Shown in pieces: positions 7,617 to 16,013 of a DNA stretch of 17,435 nt. How positions within the stretch are numbered: the stretch's first letter is position 1; the number at the start of each line of letters is the position of its first letter. Both the position numbers and the translations under genes were made by a program. The stretch comes from Methylotetracoccus sp. (GTDB taxonomy: Bacteria > Pseudomonadota > Gammaproteobacteria > Methylococcales > Methylococcaceae). The notes beneath the pieces are model-generated. The model was not told the origin of the DNA. It made no database searches and saw only the letters and a list, made by a program, of their open reading frames with translations. The stretch covers positions 1 to 17,435 of the forward strand of contig JALORT010000047.1 of NCBI GenBank assembly GCA_025458755.1, written 5' to 3'.

Positions 7617-8463
7617 TGTCGCTGCATTCTCCGCCGCATTCCGCGCCGCGCCGCCTGATTTGGCTGCTGGCCCTCGCTGGGTTCGGTTTGATCCTGGTTG
7701 CCGGCGAGGCGCTGCCCGATGAACTGAATTGTCCCAGACTGAACCTGTCAACGGCGCGCCCCGACACGCCGGAACGATATCAGCGCGGTCTTCTTTGGCG
7801 GATCAGCAAACCTGATGTCTCACCCAGCTACCTGTTCGGCACAATCCATCTCGCGGACCACGACGTGAAGGGCCTGCCGGCACCGGTGGCCTCGGCGTTC
7901 GACCAAAGCCGGCGTTTCGTGATGGAAGCGCTGCTCGACGGTGCGGACCTGGGTCATTGGACCCTGGACACCATTGCCGAGGATGGTGGTGCGCTGCGGG
8001 ACCAATTGGGTCCGGCGTTGTTCGGACGCGCCTCGCTGCTGTTGAGCAACTACGCTATCCCGCCTTCCGTTGTAGACAGGATGAAGGCCTGGACCGTCTA
8101 TTTAACCCTCAGCACACCGCCGGACCCGGCCGGGCTGCCGCTGGACCTGGATCTCGAGATGCGGGCCGAGCAGGCCGGGAAGCCCGTCAGCGGACTGGAG
8201 ACGGTCAGCGAACAGATCGACAGCATCGCCGCGCTGCCGATGGAAGAACAGGTCGCTCTGGTAAAGGATGCCGTCTGCCATTACGACATCCTGCAGGAAG
8301 ATATTCGGCAGATGAAGCGGCTGTATCTGGGACGCGACCTGGCCGGCCTTACCTGCAGCAAGGAGAAGCCTTCATCGCCCTCGGTGCGCTGCACCTGCCC
8401 GGCGAACAGGGGCTCCTGATGCGGCTGGAGCGTGAGGGTTATACGGTGGAGCCGATTTACTGA
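7616..8463 (+). pseudogene. TraB/GumN-family protein gene, disrupted near the 3' end
   Basis: From ATG 7616 the frame codes for 267 residues and stops at 8419. An N-terminal hydrophobic segment at 13-30 is a signal peptide or anchor. SYLFGTIHLAD at 71-81 is the first GxxH-type motif of the TraB/PrgY/GumN superfamily (E. coli YbaP is a relative), and LDLDLEMRAEQAGKPVSGLE is the middle conserved block. The family's C-terminal block, expected to read like FIALGALHLPGE, is missing in this frame. It appears instead in another frame from about 8347 (AFIALGALHLPGEQGLL) to the stop at 8463. The 30-40 residues that normally separate the two blocks are absent in both frames, so the break looks like an internal deletion whose length is not a multiple of three. 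A truncated but expressed protein cannot be excluded, and neither can a sequence error. The function of the family is poorly known. Confidence 0.75.
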
Positions 8464-8646
8464 TGGTGCTGAGCGCGCAGGGGCGCCGATGCTCGCGATG
8501 GCTGCCGTTTCGTTTTGAGCCTGCCAGTGACTTGCCGCCGTTGCTGATCGTTTCAAAGAGGAAGTGTGAGGAGGCTGCCATTCCGGCGTAGTGAGGCGTG
8601 CGCTCAATCGAGCCGGTCGCTGCCCACGCCGCAGTGTTGGATGCCA

Positions 8647-8666
8647 GGCGCCGGGAATTCGGCGCC
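8647..8666. repeat. GC-rich hairpin between convergent TraB/GumN and ccmI genes
   Basis: GGCGCCG (8647-8653) and CGGCGCC (8660-8666) form a perfect 7-base-pair stem around a 6-base loop. It lies 4 bases after the ccmI stop codon on the minus strand, where it could end or stabilise the long ccm transcript. Neither strand carries a T tract after the stem, so intrinsic termination is not well supported. Confidence 0.4.
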
Positions 8667-8669
8667 GGA

Positions 8670-9881
8670 TCAGGGCACGATGTCGTGAACTTCGATGGTT
8701 TGGGATCGGGTCGTCTTGCTCGGGACGGGTGGCGATAGTCCCTGAAGATCCCCGGAGGAAGGCATCGGCTGTCCGCTTTTCGAGATTCGGGCACCGATCA
8801 CGATCTGCTCGAAGGACGAGAGTTTGCGCTCCGGCATCATGGCCATCGCATCGTCCAGCGTAACTTCGAGCGGCAGGTCGCGGACCTTTTTGCGGACCAC
8901 CGCCAGCGGCATCGGCGGTCCGGAGGCGGCGCGGGCGAAGATGAACACGGCATCCTCCGCAGACACCCGATTCTTCAGCTTCTCGTCGAGAGTGACGGTC
9001 ACACGGATGCTCGCGGCGGCACTGGAGGTAGCCGGCGAACTCTGTTTCGGTGCCGCCTTGACGGGCGGCAGCGCCTGAACTTGGGCGATGTATTGATCGA
9101 TGGTTTGAATGTCTTCGCTGTCGGGCGGCAGCAGTGACTTCAGTTTCTGCCAGTAACCGACGGCGTTGGAAATGTCGCGCCGCTCGGCCGCGGCGAGGCC
9201 GGCGAGCCAAAGTCCGGTCTGATGCTCGGCATCCTGGCTGAGAATCTCGGCAATAATTCCGGCGGGCTTGCCGGCCAGTGAGCCCTGCTGGGCCTCGGCC
9301 AGGGCTTGAGCATAAAGTGCCTTCAGATCAAGGTCCTCCGGCGCCAGCTTAAGGGCAAACTCGTAGGCGGTAGCGGCACGGTCGGGTTGCCCGGTCGCCT
9401 GCAGCGAACGGCCCAACAGCGCCCAGCCTTCCATGTCGTTCGGGTTCTCCGCCAGCCGCTTAGCCAGCTGCTCGATCGCTGCCGTAATCTCGGCGGGGCT
9501 GGAAGCCGCCGCGGGCGGAGCCGGCAAGCCTTGGATCAGGTCGAAGCGACCCAGCGCGGTGTAGAGCGCGACACCCAGGCCTATGGCGGCGCCGAGCCCG
9601 ATCAGCACGGCCAGGCGGCCGCTTGTTGCGGGTTGCGCCAGCGGCATGGCGGCGGCTTCGAGGTTGTTCAACAGCTCGCGGTCCAGTTCCGCCGCCAACT
9701 GCGTAGTCTGCTCGTCGTCCAGACTTTCCGCCGCCAGTTCCCGACGCCTTTGTTGGTGGATCAACACGTTCCAGCGGCGGCGTTGGGAGAGGTCCGCCCG
9801 TGCCCGGCCGCGGAGCGCCGGCAAGAAGAGACTGGCACCCGCCACGACCAGGGCGGCCACCAGCAGCCAGAAGACAATCAT
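8670..9881 (-). CDS. ccmI: Cytochrome c biogenesis protein CcmI
   Basis: The 403-residue protein has the CcmI (CycH) layout. A first membrane helix at 1-21 is followed by a cytoplasmic basic and acidic segment (about 25-75, with RRRWNVLIHQQRRREL) and a second helix at 90-110. A periplasmic TPR region spans about 130-290, recognisable from NPNDMEGWALLGRSLQATGQPDRAATAYEFALKLAPED. A C-terminal beta-rich domain covers about 300-403. CcmI binds the C-terminus of apocytochromes c and presents them to the CcmF/CcmH heme ligation complex. It starts 5 bases after the ccmH stop codon and is the last gene of the operon. The ribosome site is weak, so coupling to ccmH is likely. Confidence 0.9.
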   Translation of the reverse strand: MIVFWLLVAALVVAGASLFLPALRGRARADLSQRRRWNVLIHQQRRRELAAESLDDEQTTQLAAELDRELLNNLEAAAMPLAQPATSGRLAVLIGLGAAIGLGVALYTALGRFDLIQGLPAPPAAASSPAEITAAIEQLAKRLAENPNDMEGWALLGRSLQATGQPDRAATAYEFALKLAPEDLDLKALYAQALAEAQQGSLAGKPAGIIAEILSQDAEHQTGLWLAGLAAAERRDISNAVGYWQKLKSLLPPDSEDIQTIDQYIAQVQALPPVKAAPKQSSPATSSAAASIRVTVTLDEKLKNRVSAEDAVFIFARAASGPPMPLAVVRKKVRDLPLEVTLDDAMAMMPERKLSSFEQIVIGARISKSGQPMPSSGDLQGLSPPVPSKTTRSQTIEVHDIVP

Positions 9882-9886
9882 GGCGC

Positions 9887-10351
9887 TTATTGTTGCTGTG
9901 TGGTCTTCCGCAGTTGCTGCAGCCGCTCCTGTTCAGACGCGGTCAGTTCGGCTGCCATCGCGGGGTTTTGCTGCTTCGACCTTCGCCAAATAAATGCGAG
10001 GCCGGCGAACAGCAGCAGCAACGGGCTGATCCACAGCAGCAGCGTCATCAGATTGAACGGCGGGCGGTACAGCACGAAATCGCCGTAGCGGTCGACCAGG
10101 AACTTGACCGCCTCCTGATCACTCTTGCCGCTCTGCAGGATCTGATAGACCTCATCGCGGAGATCGCGTGCCAGGTCGGCGTCGGAATCGGCCAGCGACT
10201 GGTTCTGACACACCAGACAGCGGAGGTCCTTGACCAATTGTTCGTAACGCTGCTGCTGTGCCGGATCCTGGAACGTCCGCACCTCGGTCGCGGCGGCGGT
10301 GCCGCACCGGAACAGTACCAGTAACGCGAGCATTCTGACGACAGCGCTCAC
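9887..10351 (-). CDS. ccmH: Cytochrome c biogenesis protein CcmH
   Basis: The 154-residue protein has the signature LRCLVCQNQSLADSDADLARDLR, with C45 and C48 forming the thiol pair. A signal segment lies at about 5-22 and a C-terminal membrane helix at about 102-122. CcmH (CcmL/CycL) keeps the CxxCH cysteines of apocytochrome c reduced, or forms a mixed disulfide with them, so that heme can be attached. This is the short form; the TPR part, fused in E. coli CcmH, is the separate CcmI here. The start is GTG 10351, which overlaps the ccmG stop codon as GTGA and has AGGAGGAGG just upstream. The ATG at 10333 is a weaker choice. Confidence 0.92.
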   Translation of the reverse strand: MSAVVRMLALLVLFRCGTAAATEVRTFQDPAQQQRYEQLVKDLRCLVCQNQSLADSDADLARDLRDEVYQILQSGKSDQEAVKFLVDRYGDFVLYRPPFNLMTLLLWISPLLLLFAGLAFIWRRSKQQNPAMAAELTASEQERLQQLRKTTQQQ

Positions 10352-10884
10352 GAGGCCTCCTCCTGCAACGTCCGGACTAACGGCAACAGTTTTTTCTCCA
10401 GGGCTTCCTCGGTCAGCGGGCCGGTGAATTTGTAGCGAATAATGCCCTTGCGGTCGATCACGAAAGTTTCCGGAACACCATACACACCCCAGTCGATGCC
10501 TGTTTTGCCATCGGCGTCGAACGCGCTCGCGCGGTACGGGTCGCCAAAGCGGTCCAGCCAGGCCAAGGCCGCCGGGCGCTCGTCCTTGTAATTCAAACCA
10601 TAAATGGGCACCAGTCCGGTCTTGGACAATTGCAGCAGTAGCGGATGTTCCTGACGGCAGGACACGCACCATGAGGCCCAGACATTCAGCAGGCTGACTT
10701 GCCCTTGGAACTCTCCGGAGGACAGGGTCTGTGCCGCCGCATGCACGGTCGGTAGCGCAAACGGAGGCGCTGGTTTGCCGATGAACGGGGACGGCACTTC
10801 CCGCGGATCGAGTTTCAGGCCGACGCCGAGCAGTACGAGCAGCAGCGCGAAAACACTCAGAGGAATCAGAAACTTCAAGCGCAT
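10348..10884 (-). CDS. ccmG: Periplasmic thiol-disulfide oxidoreductase CcmG (DsbE)
   Basis: The 178-residue protein is a membrane-anchored thioredoxin-like reductase. An N-terminal helix at 5-23 anchors it, and the periplasmic domain carries WASWCVSC with C73 and C76. The cis-proline loop YGVPETFVID includes P138. It reduces the CcmH or apocytochrome disulfide during heme attachment, with electrons normally supplied by a DsbD-type protein (not in this window). ATG 10884 is chosen because it gives the usual family length and starts right before the anchor. It lies 25 bases after the ccmF stop and has no clear Shine-Dalgarno. An upstream TTG at 10920 would overlap ccmF but also lacks one. Confidence 0.93.
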   Translation of the reverse strand: MRLKFLIPLSVFALLLVLLGVGLKLDPREVPSPFIGKPAPPFALPTVHAAAQTLSSGEFQGQVSLLNVWASWCVSCRQEHPLLLQLSKTGLVPIYGLNYKDERPAALAWLDRFGDPYRASAFDADGKTGIDWGVYGVPETFVIDRKGIIRYKFTGPLTEEALEKKLLPLVRTLQEEAS

Positions 10885-10909
10885 CGTGTGTCGTGTACGC
10901 CGGCAGGAC

Positions 10910-12889
10910 TCATGCCGCAACGTTTGATGCGGAGGACGCCGGCTGCCACGACTCGTCCGGCTTGGCGGCCAACCGGTAGCGGCGATCGCTGACCGACAGC
11001 ATGCCCCCAGCCATCATCACCAGGCCGCCGCCCCAGATCCAGCGGATGAACGGCTTGCAGTATAGCCGAACGCTCCAGGCCCCGTTCTCCATCGGCTCGC
11101 CCAAAGCCACATAGAGGTCACGCGACCAGCCGGGATCGATTGCCGCTTCGGTCATCATGTTGCGCTGCACGCGGTAGCTGCGTTTCTCCGGATGGAGACG
11201 GAAAGCCGTTGCACCCGCCTGGACTTCGAAGTCGCCGCGGCTGGCGACGTAGTTGGGACCTTCGACGCGGCTGACACCGAGAAACGTGAAGCGGTAATCG
11301 GCGATCTCGACCGTCTCGCCGGGCGCCATCCGCACCGTTTTTTCGACCGAGTAACGTCCGGACAGCGTCACTCCGACCAGAAAGACCGCCAGTCCGAGAT
11401 GGGCGGCCGTCATGCCGTACACGCTGCGGGACTGCGACCTCAGCCCCTCCCGCCAGTGTTCCCGCAGTCTCACGCGGCTGGTCAGCGAGAACAGAGCGCT
11501 GGCGGCGAGCCACACCGCGAGCGTCAGCGCGGCCATGGTGGCGATGTCGCGGGGGTTCCAGAAGACCGCGGTCAGTCCGATGCCGGTGATCAGGCATCCG
11601 AGTGCGAGTTTTCCGGTCCTTGCCAAGACCTTACGGATGCTGGCCTGCCGCCAGGGAAACATTGGTGCGATGCCGGCCAGCACAAAGACCGGGGCCATCA
11701 GCGGTGCGAACACGGCGTCGAAGTAAGGCGGTCCGACCGAGATCTTGCCCAGTCCAAGCGCGTCGAGAATCAACGGATACAAGGTTCCGAGCAGAATGCT
11801 GCCGGCCGCGGTGACCAGCAGCACATTGTTTAGCAGCAGCAGGTTTTCCTTGGAAACCAGTGCGTAGCGGACATGGTCTTGCACCGTCGGTGCACGCAGC
11901 GCGTACAGAAACAGCGAGCCGCCGATGACGATCGCGAGCAGCATCAGAATGAACAGCCCCCGGCCCGGGTCGGTCGCGAACGCATGGACCGAGGTGAGCA
12001 CACCGGACCGGACCAGGAAGGTGCCGAGCAGACTCAGCGAGAACGCAAAGATCGCCAGCAGCACGGTCCAGGCTTTGAAGGCGCCGCGTTTTTCGGTCAC
12101 GGACAGCGAATGGATCAATGCCGTCGCGACCAGCCAGGGCATGAACGAGGCGTTTTCCACCGGGTCCCAGAACCACCAGCCGCCCCAGCCCAGTTCGTAA
12201 TAAGCCCACCAGGAACCCAGTGTGATGCCGAAGGTCAGGAAGATCCAGGCGACCAGTGTCCAGGGACGCGACCAGCGCGCCCACGCCGAATCCAGTGTCC
12301 CACCGAGCAGCGCCGCCACCGCGAAACTGAAGGCCACGCTCAAGCCCACATACCCCATGTACAACATCGGCGGATGAACGACCATGCCGAAATCCTGCAG
12401 CAGCGGATTCAAATCGTTGCCGTCGGCCGGCGGTGAGGCGAGGCGCTCGAAGGGGTTCGAGGTCAGCAGGATGAACAGCAGAATGCCGATGCTGACCAAC
12501 CCCATGACGCCCAGTACCCGGGCAACAAAGTCTGCGGCAAGGCCGCGGCTGAAGATCGTAACCGCAAGCGTCCACAGCCCGAGGATCAGCGCCCACAGCA
12601 GCATCGAGCCTTCGTGACCGCCCCAAACTGCCGACAGCCGGTAATGCAGCGGCAGCGAGCTGTTGGAATGCTGCGCCACGTACAGCACTGAAAAGTCGTT
12701 GCTCGCGAAGCTGAAGGCCAGACACCCGAACGCGACGATCAAGAAAAGGAACTGTGCCCGCCCCGCGGGCTTGGCCACCGCCATCCACACCGGAATACCC
12801 TGGGCTGCTCCGGCCAGCGGAAAGCTGCTCTGAATCAGCGCCATCATCAAGGCCATGATCAGCGCGATATGACCGAGTTCGGGAATCAT
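10910..12889 (-). CDS. ccmF: Heme lyase subunit CcmF
   Basis: The 659-residue protein is a large polytopic membrane protein of the heme-handling family. The WWD domain is intact at about 227-252, reading WWAYYELGWGGWWFWDPVEN and then ASFMPW. Histidines at H172 (VVHPPMLY), H260 and H302 (LTSVHAF) agree with the conserved heme-axial positions of CcmF, and a further histidine lies in MTAAHLGLAVF at about 490. CcmF takes heme from holo-CcmE and, with CcmH and CcmI, forms the thioether bonds to apocytochrome c on the periplasmic side. Length is normal. The ATG overlaps the ccmE stop codon as ATGA, and GGAAG sits upstream at a proper distance. Confidence 0.96.
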   Translation of the reverse strand: MIPELGHIALIMALMMALIQSSFPLAGAAQGIPVWMAVAKPAGRAQFLFLIVAFGCLAFSFASNDFSVLYVAQHSNSSLPLHYRLSAVWGGHEGSMLLWALILGLWTLAVTIFSRGLAADFVARVLGVMGLVSIGILLFILLTSNPFERLASPPADGNDLNPLLQDFGMVVHPPMLYMGYVGLSVAFSFAVAALLGGTLDSAWARWSRPWTLVAWIFLTFGITLGSWWAYYELGWGGWWFWDPVENASFMPWLVATALIHSLSVTEKRGAFKAWTVLLAIFAFSLSLLGTFLVRSGVLTSVHAFATDPGRGLFILMLLAIVIGGSLFLYALRAPTVQDHVRYALVSKENLLLLNNVLLVTAAGSILLGTLYPLILDALGLGKISVGPPYFDAVFAPLMAPVFVLAGIAPMFPWRQASIRKVLARTGKLALGCLITGIGLTAVFWNPRDIATMAALTLAVWLAASALFSLTSRVRLREHWREGLRSQSRSVYGMTAAHLGLAVFLVGVTLSGRYSVEKTVRMAPGETVEIADYRFTFLGVSRVEGPNYVASRGDFEVQAGATAFRLHPEKRSYRVQRNMMTEAAIDPGWSRDLYVALGEPMENGAWSVRLYCKPFIRWIWGGGLVMMAGGMLSVSDRRYRLAAKPDESWQPASSASNVAA

Positions 12890-13341
12890 TTCTTCCAGCT
12901 CTTGTAGTCGATCGGCAGGTGGCCGTCCTTTTTCATCGAGTCCGCCACTTCTGGCGGCATGTAGTTCTCATCGTGCTTGGCCAGCACTTCGGAGGCCACG
13001 AACAGCCCCGCCGCGTTCAGTTGTCCGACCGAGATGATGCCCTGACCCTCGCGGAACAAATCGGGCAGGATGCCGAAGTAGGCAATCGCCACCGTGGCCC
13101 CGCCGTCGGTCACATCGAAGTGAACGTTCAGGCTGTCCGGGTCACGTTTTACACTGCCGGGAACGACCAAGCCGCCGACACGAAACGCATACCCGGTCGG
13201 CGCCTCGCCCGCGGCGATCTGGGTGGGCGTATAGAAATACAGCAGATTCTTCTGGAAGGCAGTCAGCGCGAGGAACGCCGCAAAGCTGACGCCGATGACG
13301 ATGCCGGACACGACGAACATTTGGCGTTGGCGGCGGGTCAT
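12886..13341 (-). CDS. ccmE: Periplasmic heme chaperone CcmE
   Basis: The 151-residue protein has one N-terminal membrane helix at about 8-28 and a periplasmic OB-fold domain. The signature LAKHDENYMPP contains H123, the residue that binds heme covalently, and Y127, an axial ligand. RVGGLVVPGSV and VAIAYFGILPDLFREGQG are conserved stretches of the family. It receives heme from a CcmC-CcmD complex and hands it to CcmF. Its ATG overlaps the ccmD stop codon as ATGA, and its stop overlaps the ccmF ATG. CcmC is not encoded in this window. Confidence 0.96.
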   Translation of the reverse strand: MTRRQRQMFVVSGIVIGVSFAAFLALTAFQKNLLYFYTPTQIAAGEAPTGYAFRVGGLVVPGSVKRDPDSLNVHFDVTDGGATVAIAYFGILPDLFREGQGIISVGQLNAAGLFVASEVLAKHDENYMPPEVADSMKKDGHLPIDYKSWKK

Positions 13342-13508
13342 CGCGTGCCACCCTGCTGCTTCGCGAGGCGTTTAATGGTGGTCAGTACCAGTCGGTTGCG
13401 CCGCAGAGCTGCCGCCAGATTGACGATCAGCACCGCCAGCGCCATGCCGTATGCGCTCCACACATACAAGGCATAACCGCCCATGTTAAAGAAAGCTTCG
13501 AGGTCCAT
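13338..13508 (-). CDS. ccmD: Heme exporter protein CcmD
   Basis: This 56-residue protein begins MDLEAFFNMGGYALYVW, and the pattern GGYALYVWSAYG is the CcmD hallmark. A single membrane helix spans about 14-34, followed by a basic tail with RRNR and KRLAKQQ. CcmD stabilises the CcmC-CcmE complex and is needed to release heme-loaded CcmE. The start lies 6 bases after the thrC stop codon, with AAGCGG upstream as a ribosome site, and the stop overlaps the ccmE start. Normally ccmD follows ccmC; here it follows thrC. Confidence 0.92.
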   Translation of the reverse strand: MDLEAFFNMGGYALYVWSAYGMALAVLIVNLAAALRRNRLVLTTIKRLAKQQGGTR

Positions 13509-13514
13509 AGCCGC

Positions 13515-14630
13515 TTAGAGTGCTCCGAGGATCGCATGTTTCACCGCATCGAGTTCCGCCTCCACCGTGAGCGGTTTCGCGGTGCATTGGGCGATCGCCG
13601 TGTCCGGATCTTTCAGACCGTTGCCGGTCAACGTGCAGACCACACAGCTTCCTTCCACGATCTTGCCCTGTTCGATGTCGTGCAGCGCCCCGGCGATGGA
13701 CACGGCGGAAGCCGGTTCGCAGAAGATACCCTCCCTTTCGGCCAGCAGCTTCTGCGCGGCGAGTATTTGTGCGTCGGTGAAACTGGCGAACCAGCCGCCG
13801 GATTCCTGCTGCGCGCGCCAGGCTTGTTCCCAGGACTGCGGATGGCCGATGCGGATCGCCGTGGCGAGGGTCTCCGGGTGGTCGATCATCGCGCCGCCGA
13901 CGAACGGCGCCGCACCTGCGGCTTGATACCCGAGCATGACCGGACGGCTGTCGGTGACCGGCGGATGGGTGTCCGTACCGACGGCATATTCACTGTAGCC
14001 CTTCCAGTACGCGGTGATGTTCCCCGCGTTGCCGACCGGCAGGCAGTGGAAGTCGGGCGTCCGTCCGAGCGCGTCAACGATCTCGAACGCTGCGGTCTTT
14101 TGACCGTCGATCCGAAACGGATTGATGGAATTCACGATCGTGACCGGGGCGTGGTCTGCGACTTCCTTGACCAGTCGCATGCCGGCGTCGAAATTGCCGC
14201 GGATCTGAATGATGACCGCGCCGTACATCATCGCCTGAGCTAATTTACCCATCGCGATCTTGCCGTCGGGAATCAGCACGAAGGCAGTGATGCCGGCGCG
14301 GGCTGCATAGGCGGCGGCGGACGCCGAGGTGTTGCCGGTGGACGCGCAGATGATGGCGCGGCTGCCATCTTCGACCGCTTTGCTGACCGCCATCGTCATT
14401 CCGCGGTCCTTGAAGGAGCCGGTAGGGTTTTGGCCTTCGAACTTCGCGTACAGTTCGACGTCCTTGCCGAGCCGGCGCGGGAGGTTGTAAAGCCGGACCA
14501 GCGGTGTATTTCCCTCGCCGAGGCTGATCGGACAGGTCCGCTCGGTCACGGGCAGACGGTCCCGATAATGTTCGATGAGTCCGGTATAGCGTGTTCCAGT
14601 CGGCATGAAAATAGGGGGGTGGTTAGCCAC
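13515..14630 (-). CDS. thrC: Threonine synthase
   Basis: The 371-residue protein is a PLP enzyme of the shorter threonine synthase type, beginning with [14 protein letters not shown]. The PLP lysine is K74 in [11 protein letters not shown], and the phosphate-binding loop is [17 protein letters not shown] near 36-44 and [10 protein letters not shown] near the C-terminus are conserved. It converts O-phosphohomoserine to threonine in the cytoplasm. The start is taken as GTG 14630 because GAGAGAG lies 5-6 bases upstream; ATG 14606 has no ribosome site. A stem-loop covers this region. The homoserine kinase gene (thrB), needed between hom and thrC, is not present in the window. Confidence 0.94.
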   Translation of the reverse strand: MANHPPIFMPTGTRYTGLIEHYRDRLPVTERTCPISLGEGNTPLVRLYNLPRRLGKDVELYAKFEGQNPTGSFKDRGMTMAVSKAVEDGSRAIICASTGNTSASAAAYAARAGITAFVLIPDGKIAMGKLAQAMMYGAVIIQIRGNFDAGMRLVKEVADHAPVTIVNSINPFRIDGQKTAAFEIVDALGRTPDFHCLPVGNAGNITAYWKGYSEYAVGTDTHPPVTDSRPVMLGYQAAGAAPFVGGAMIDHPETLATAIRIGHPQSWEQAWRAQQESGGWFASFTDAQILAAQKLLAEREGIFCEPASAVSIAGALHDIEQGKIVEGSCVVCTLTGNGLKDPDTAIAQCTAKPLTVEAELDAVKHAILGAL

Positions 14631-14662
14631 GGTGCTCTCTCAAGCAAGAGAGAGTCGGCACC
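14631..14662 (-). promoter_or_regulatory. Stem-loop in the hom-thrC junction, covering the thrC ribosome site
   Basis: On the minus strand GGTGC is followed by a 4-base bulge (CGAC), TCTCTC, the loop TTGCTT, GAGAGA and GCACC. This gives 11 base pairs in two stacked helices. The 3' arm contains the GAGAG Shine-Dalgarno of thrC and ends directly at the GTG start codon. The structure occupies nearly all of the 38 bases between hom and thrC. It could mask thrC translation unless ribosomes leaving hom open it, or mark an RNA processing or stability site. There is no T tract, so a terminator is unlikely. Confidence 0.6.
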
Positions 14663-14668
14663 GAAGGA

Positions 14669-15979
14669 CTAGTTCAGGGTTTCCAAACGAATGCGGTTGA
14701 CCGGTCCCTTGATCGTCTGCAGCGCTTCGATCTGCCGGATGGCCGCATTCAGTTCACGCTCCAGTACCCGATGGGTGATCATGATGATCGGCAAATGGCT
14801 TTCGCCCGCCAGGGGTTCTTTCTGAATCAGCGCTTCGATCGAGATGCCCTGGTTGGCCAGAATTCGGGCAATATCAGCCAGCACGCCGGGCCGGTCTTCC
14901 GCGTTCAGCCGCAGATAATAGGCGCTTTCCACGTCTTCGATCGCCAGGATCGGAATGTCCGAGATCGACTGCGGCTGGAAGGCCAAGTGGGGAACGCGGT
15001 TTTCGGGATCGGACGTCAGCATGCGCACAACATCGACCAGATCGGCGACGACCGACGATGCCGTGGGTTCGGCGCCGGCACCGGCGCCGTAATAGAGCGT
15101 TGGTCCGACCGCATCGCCTTTGACCAGGATGGCATTCATCACCCCGGCGACGTTGGCGATCAGGCGCCGTTCCGGGATCAGGGTCGGATGTACACGCAGT
15201 TCGATGCCGCGGGCCGCCCGCCGGGCAATCCCCAGCAGCTTGATCCGGTAACCCAGCGCTTCGGCGTAGGCCACATCCAGCGCCGTGATTCCGGTGATGC
15301 CTTCCACATAGACTTTCGAGAACTGAAGAGGGATGCCGAAGGCGATCGAGGCCAGAATAGTGAGTTTGTGCGCCGCGTCGATACCTTCGATATCGAAACT
15401 CGGATCCGCTTCGGCATAACCCCTCGCCTGCGCTTCCTGCAGCACATCCGCGAATTCCCGGCCCTTGTCGCGCATCTCGGACAGAATGAAGTTGCAGGTG
15501 CCGTTGATGATCCCGGCGACCCACTCCAGTTTGTTGCCGGCCAAGCCTTCGCGCAGCGCCTTGATGATCGGTATGCCGCCGGCTACGGCCGCCTCGAACG
15601 CCACCATCAGTCCTTTTTTCCCCGCTTCCGCGAAAATCTCATTGCCGTGCAGCGCGATCAGCATTTTATTGGCGGTCACCACATGCTTGCCGTTATTGAG
15701 CGCACGCAGCACCAGTTCTCTGGCCGGGGTTTCACCCCCGATCAGTTCGGCGACAATCTGAATGTCTGGATCGTCGACGACCGCGAGCGGGTCGTCCGTG
15801 ACCACGATGCCGGCGGTGTCACAGATACGTTCCCTGGCGAGATTGCGCGTGGCGATGCGGGTGATCTGAATCTCCCGGCCGGCGCGGCGGGCAATCTCGT
15901 CGGCGTTGCGCCGCAGCACATTGACGGTGCCGCCACCGACGGTACCCAGCCCGAGCAGACCGACTTTGACCGGTTTCAA
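14669..15979 (-). CDS. hom: Homoserine dehydrogenase
   Basis: The 436-residue protein has an N-terminal NAD(P)-binding domain with GLGTVG at 10-15, the motif TANK with K105, and NGTCNF at 159-164. The catalytic block ADPSFDIEGIDAAHK at 191-205 includes K205. A C-terminal ACT domain (about 350-430, with YYLRLNAEDRPGVLADIARIL) is the usual site of threonine feedback. It reduces aspartate semialdehyde to homoserine, the branch point to threonine and methionine. I chose TTG 15979 because GAGGAAG lies 5 bases upstream and the product then starts MKPVKVGLLGLG with the normal family length; an ATG at 16024 would add 15 unusual residues and overlap the aminotransferase gene by 11 bases. It is monofunctional, with no aspartokinase domain. 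Confidence 0.94.
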   Translation of the reverse strand: MKPVKVGLLGLGTVGGGTVNVLRRNADEIARRAGREIQITRIATRNLARERICDTAGIVVTDDPLAVVDDPDIQIVAELIGGETPARELVLRALNNGKHVVTANKMLIALHGNEIFAEAGKKGLMVAFEAAVAGGIPIIKALREGLAGNKLEWVAGIINGTCNFILSEMRDKGREFADVLQEAQARGYAEADPSFDIEGIDAAHKLTILASIAFGIPLQFSKVYVEGITGITALDVAYAEALGYRIKLLGIARRAARGIELRVHPTLIPERRLIANVAGVMNAILVKGDAVGPTLYYGAGAGAEPTASSVVADLVDVVRMLTSDPENRVPHLAFQPQSISDIPILAIEDVESAYYLRLNAEDRPGVLADIARILANQGISIEALIQKEPLAGESHLPIIMITHRVLERELNAAIRQIEALQTIKGPVNRIRLETLN

Positions 15980-16013
15980 CAGCGCTTCCTCATCGTCACC
16001 CTGACACCTTGGA

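Noticed and set aside
6072..7751. A 559-codon open frame on the minus strand opposite the beta-CASP RNase gene
   Set aside because: It is antisense to a gene with every expected catalytic motif. Its translation is rich in Arg, Gln and His with no domain, as expected from the reverse of GC-rich codons.
8464..8669. A possible small gene between the TraB/GumN and ccmI genes
   Set aside because: No frame has both a ribosome site and a sensible protein. Only the short hairpin at 8647-8666 stands out.
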